Source: Cavia porcellus
Lineage: Eukaryota > Chordata > Mammalia > Rodentia > Caviidae
DNA: 64,000 bases
Direction of reading: 5' to 3'
Assembly (NCBI RefSeq): GCF_034190915.1
Contig: NW_026947506.1
Location: 36,393,748 to 36,457,747 of the forward strand
In this document: positions 63,457 to 64,000 of the stretch, one piece after another
Position numbering within the stretch: the first letter of the stretch is position 1
Layout of the letters: every line of letters starts with the position of its first letter
Program-made: the position numbers and the translations under genes
The notes under the pieces: generated by a model
Seen by the model: the letters and a program-made list of their open reading frames with translations, nothing else
The model's database searches: none
What the model was told of the DNA's origin: nothing

Positions 63457-64000
63457 AGACAGCTCTCCTGTAAGAGGCTGTGGTAGTGAAGGCAGCCAAG
63501 ATGTTGACCAGGAATTTCCGAGTCAGTGGTGGAGACTGGATTTGCCCTGACAAGAAATGTGGCAATGTAAACTTCACTAGAGGAACCAGCTGTAATCAGT
63601 GTGGTCAGGAGAAACAACTGAGGCCAAGAGGATAAAAGCCGGGGGCACTGAACTGGCAGAAAAGAGCCACCGCCTATTTAGTGCTAATGCCCAGCAGTGT
63701 AAAATTTGCAGGGATGTGAGCTGGGCCAGAAGGTCAGAGTGTAATGTGTGTGACACTCCAAAGTATGAAGAAAAGGACATTAGAAGAAAGGACTGGATGT
63801 AGTGGTGGTTTCAGTGAAAGAGAAAATGTTGAAATATAGAAAGAAAAGAATCTGGTGGAGAATATGAGGATCTTTATCGATCTTTATCGATCAAAAATCT
63901 CGATCTTCATCATGTTCATCCCCCTCCTCGGGTTCAAGGTCCAGGTCCAGGTCCCAGTTTGCAGTCAAGATCTTGTTCCAGTTCAGAGAACGTTCGAGAT
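63457..64000 (+). pseudogene. ZRANB2: Processed pseudogene of ZRANB2 (runs off the right edge)
   Basis: An ATG at 63501 begins a reading frame matching ZRANB2, an SR-type splicing protein with two RanBP2 zinc fingers: NFRVSGGDWICPDKKCGNVN with the first finger's cysteines kept. A one-base loss near 63611-63614 shifts the frame to an early stop. The second finger (ARRSECNVC) follows in another frame, with its leading Trp replaced by Gln. Four codons (IGKT region) are missing and a TAG interrupts near 63800. Sequence matching the acidic middle is deleted: the match jumps from GEYED at about 63860 to the RS-rich domain (tctcgatcttcatcatg). No introns are present, so it is a retrocopy. It is not translated as a functional protein. 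Confidence 0.9.

Larger units (their letters stand above)
56920..64000. other. Intergenic region upstream of OCM
   Basis: Holds ID and B1 SINEs, an L1 fragment (57930-58290), two mariner-like ends flanking a third copy of the unnamed element (58520-59480), an unexplained - strand reading frame (60448-60699), and a ZRANB2 retropseudogene at the right edge. The block 61100-62030 contains only a GA-rich tract that I can name. Confidence 0.6.

Noticed and set aside
63287..63577. Long frames of poly-Ser, poly-Phe and poly-Arg
   Set aside because: They are translations of the GGA/GAA microsatellite, not genes.

Overview
This is mammalian, almost certainly rodent, nuclear DNA. Coding sequence is sparse and broken by GT-AG introns, and the rest is dense with interspersed repeats. 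B1-type SINEs, tRNA-derived ID-like SINEs and B1+ID dimers, together with L1, MIR, L2 and MaLR remnants, point to a rodent. The youngest ID-like SINE has an unusual fixed tail and does not look like the murid, squirrel or marmot versions known to me. A castorimorph (beaver or kangaroo-rat side) is my best guess, held with low confidence.

Three protein-coding genes can be rebuilt exon by exon with every splice phase closing. (1) The 3' end of RSPH10B (radial spoke head protein) runs on the + strand, with its last four coding exons between 4979 and 12166; its 5' part lies off the left edge. (2) CCZ1 (subunit of the MON1-CCZ1 Rab7 exchange factor) is complete on the - strand, with 15 coding exons from 44397 down to 14641. 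They give a 482-residue protein, and a CpG-rich promoter lies at about 43975-44560. RSPH10B and CCZ1 meet tail to tail with about 2 kb between them. (3) OCM (oncomodulin, a beta-parvalbumin) is complete on the - strand, with four coding exons from 56068 down to 53126 and a predicted noncoding first exon behind a TATA box near 56906. It encodes 109 residues. The order RSPH10B / CCZ1 / OCM matches human 7p22.1.

Layout: 1-12.4 kb is RSPH10B introns and 3' exons; 12.4-14.3 kb is the gap between convergent genes; 14.3-44.4 kb is CCZ1; 44.6-52.9 kb is intergenic with MIR, L2 and SINEs; 52.9-56.9 kb is OCM; 56.9-64 kb is intergenic. The last block holds L1, a mariner-like element with outward-facing ends, a long uninterrupted - strand reading frame of unknown origin, and at the right edge a processed pseudogene of ZRANB2.

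The genes do not form a pathway: CCZ1 acts in endosome maturation, RSPH10B in motile cilia and OCM in calcium buffering. I found no novel enzymatic or defence system. The most interesting items are a three-copy interspersed element I cannot name, which carries a variable T-rich tandem tail; the non-LTR-looking OCM promoter; the two mariner ends; and a 100-bp segment present twice within CCZ1.
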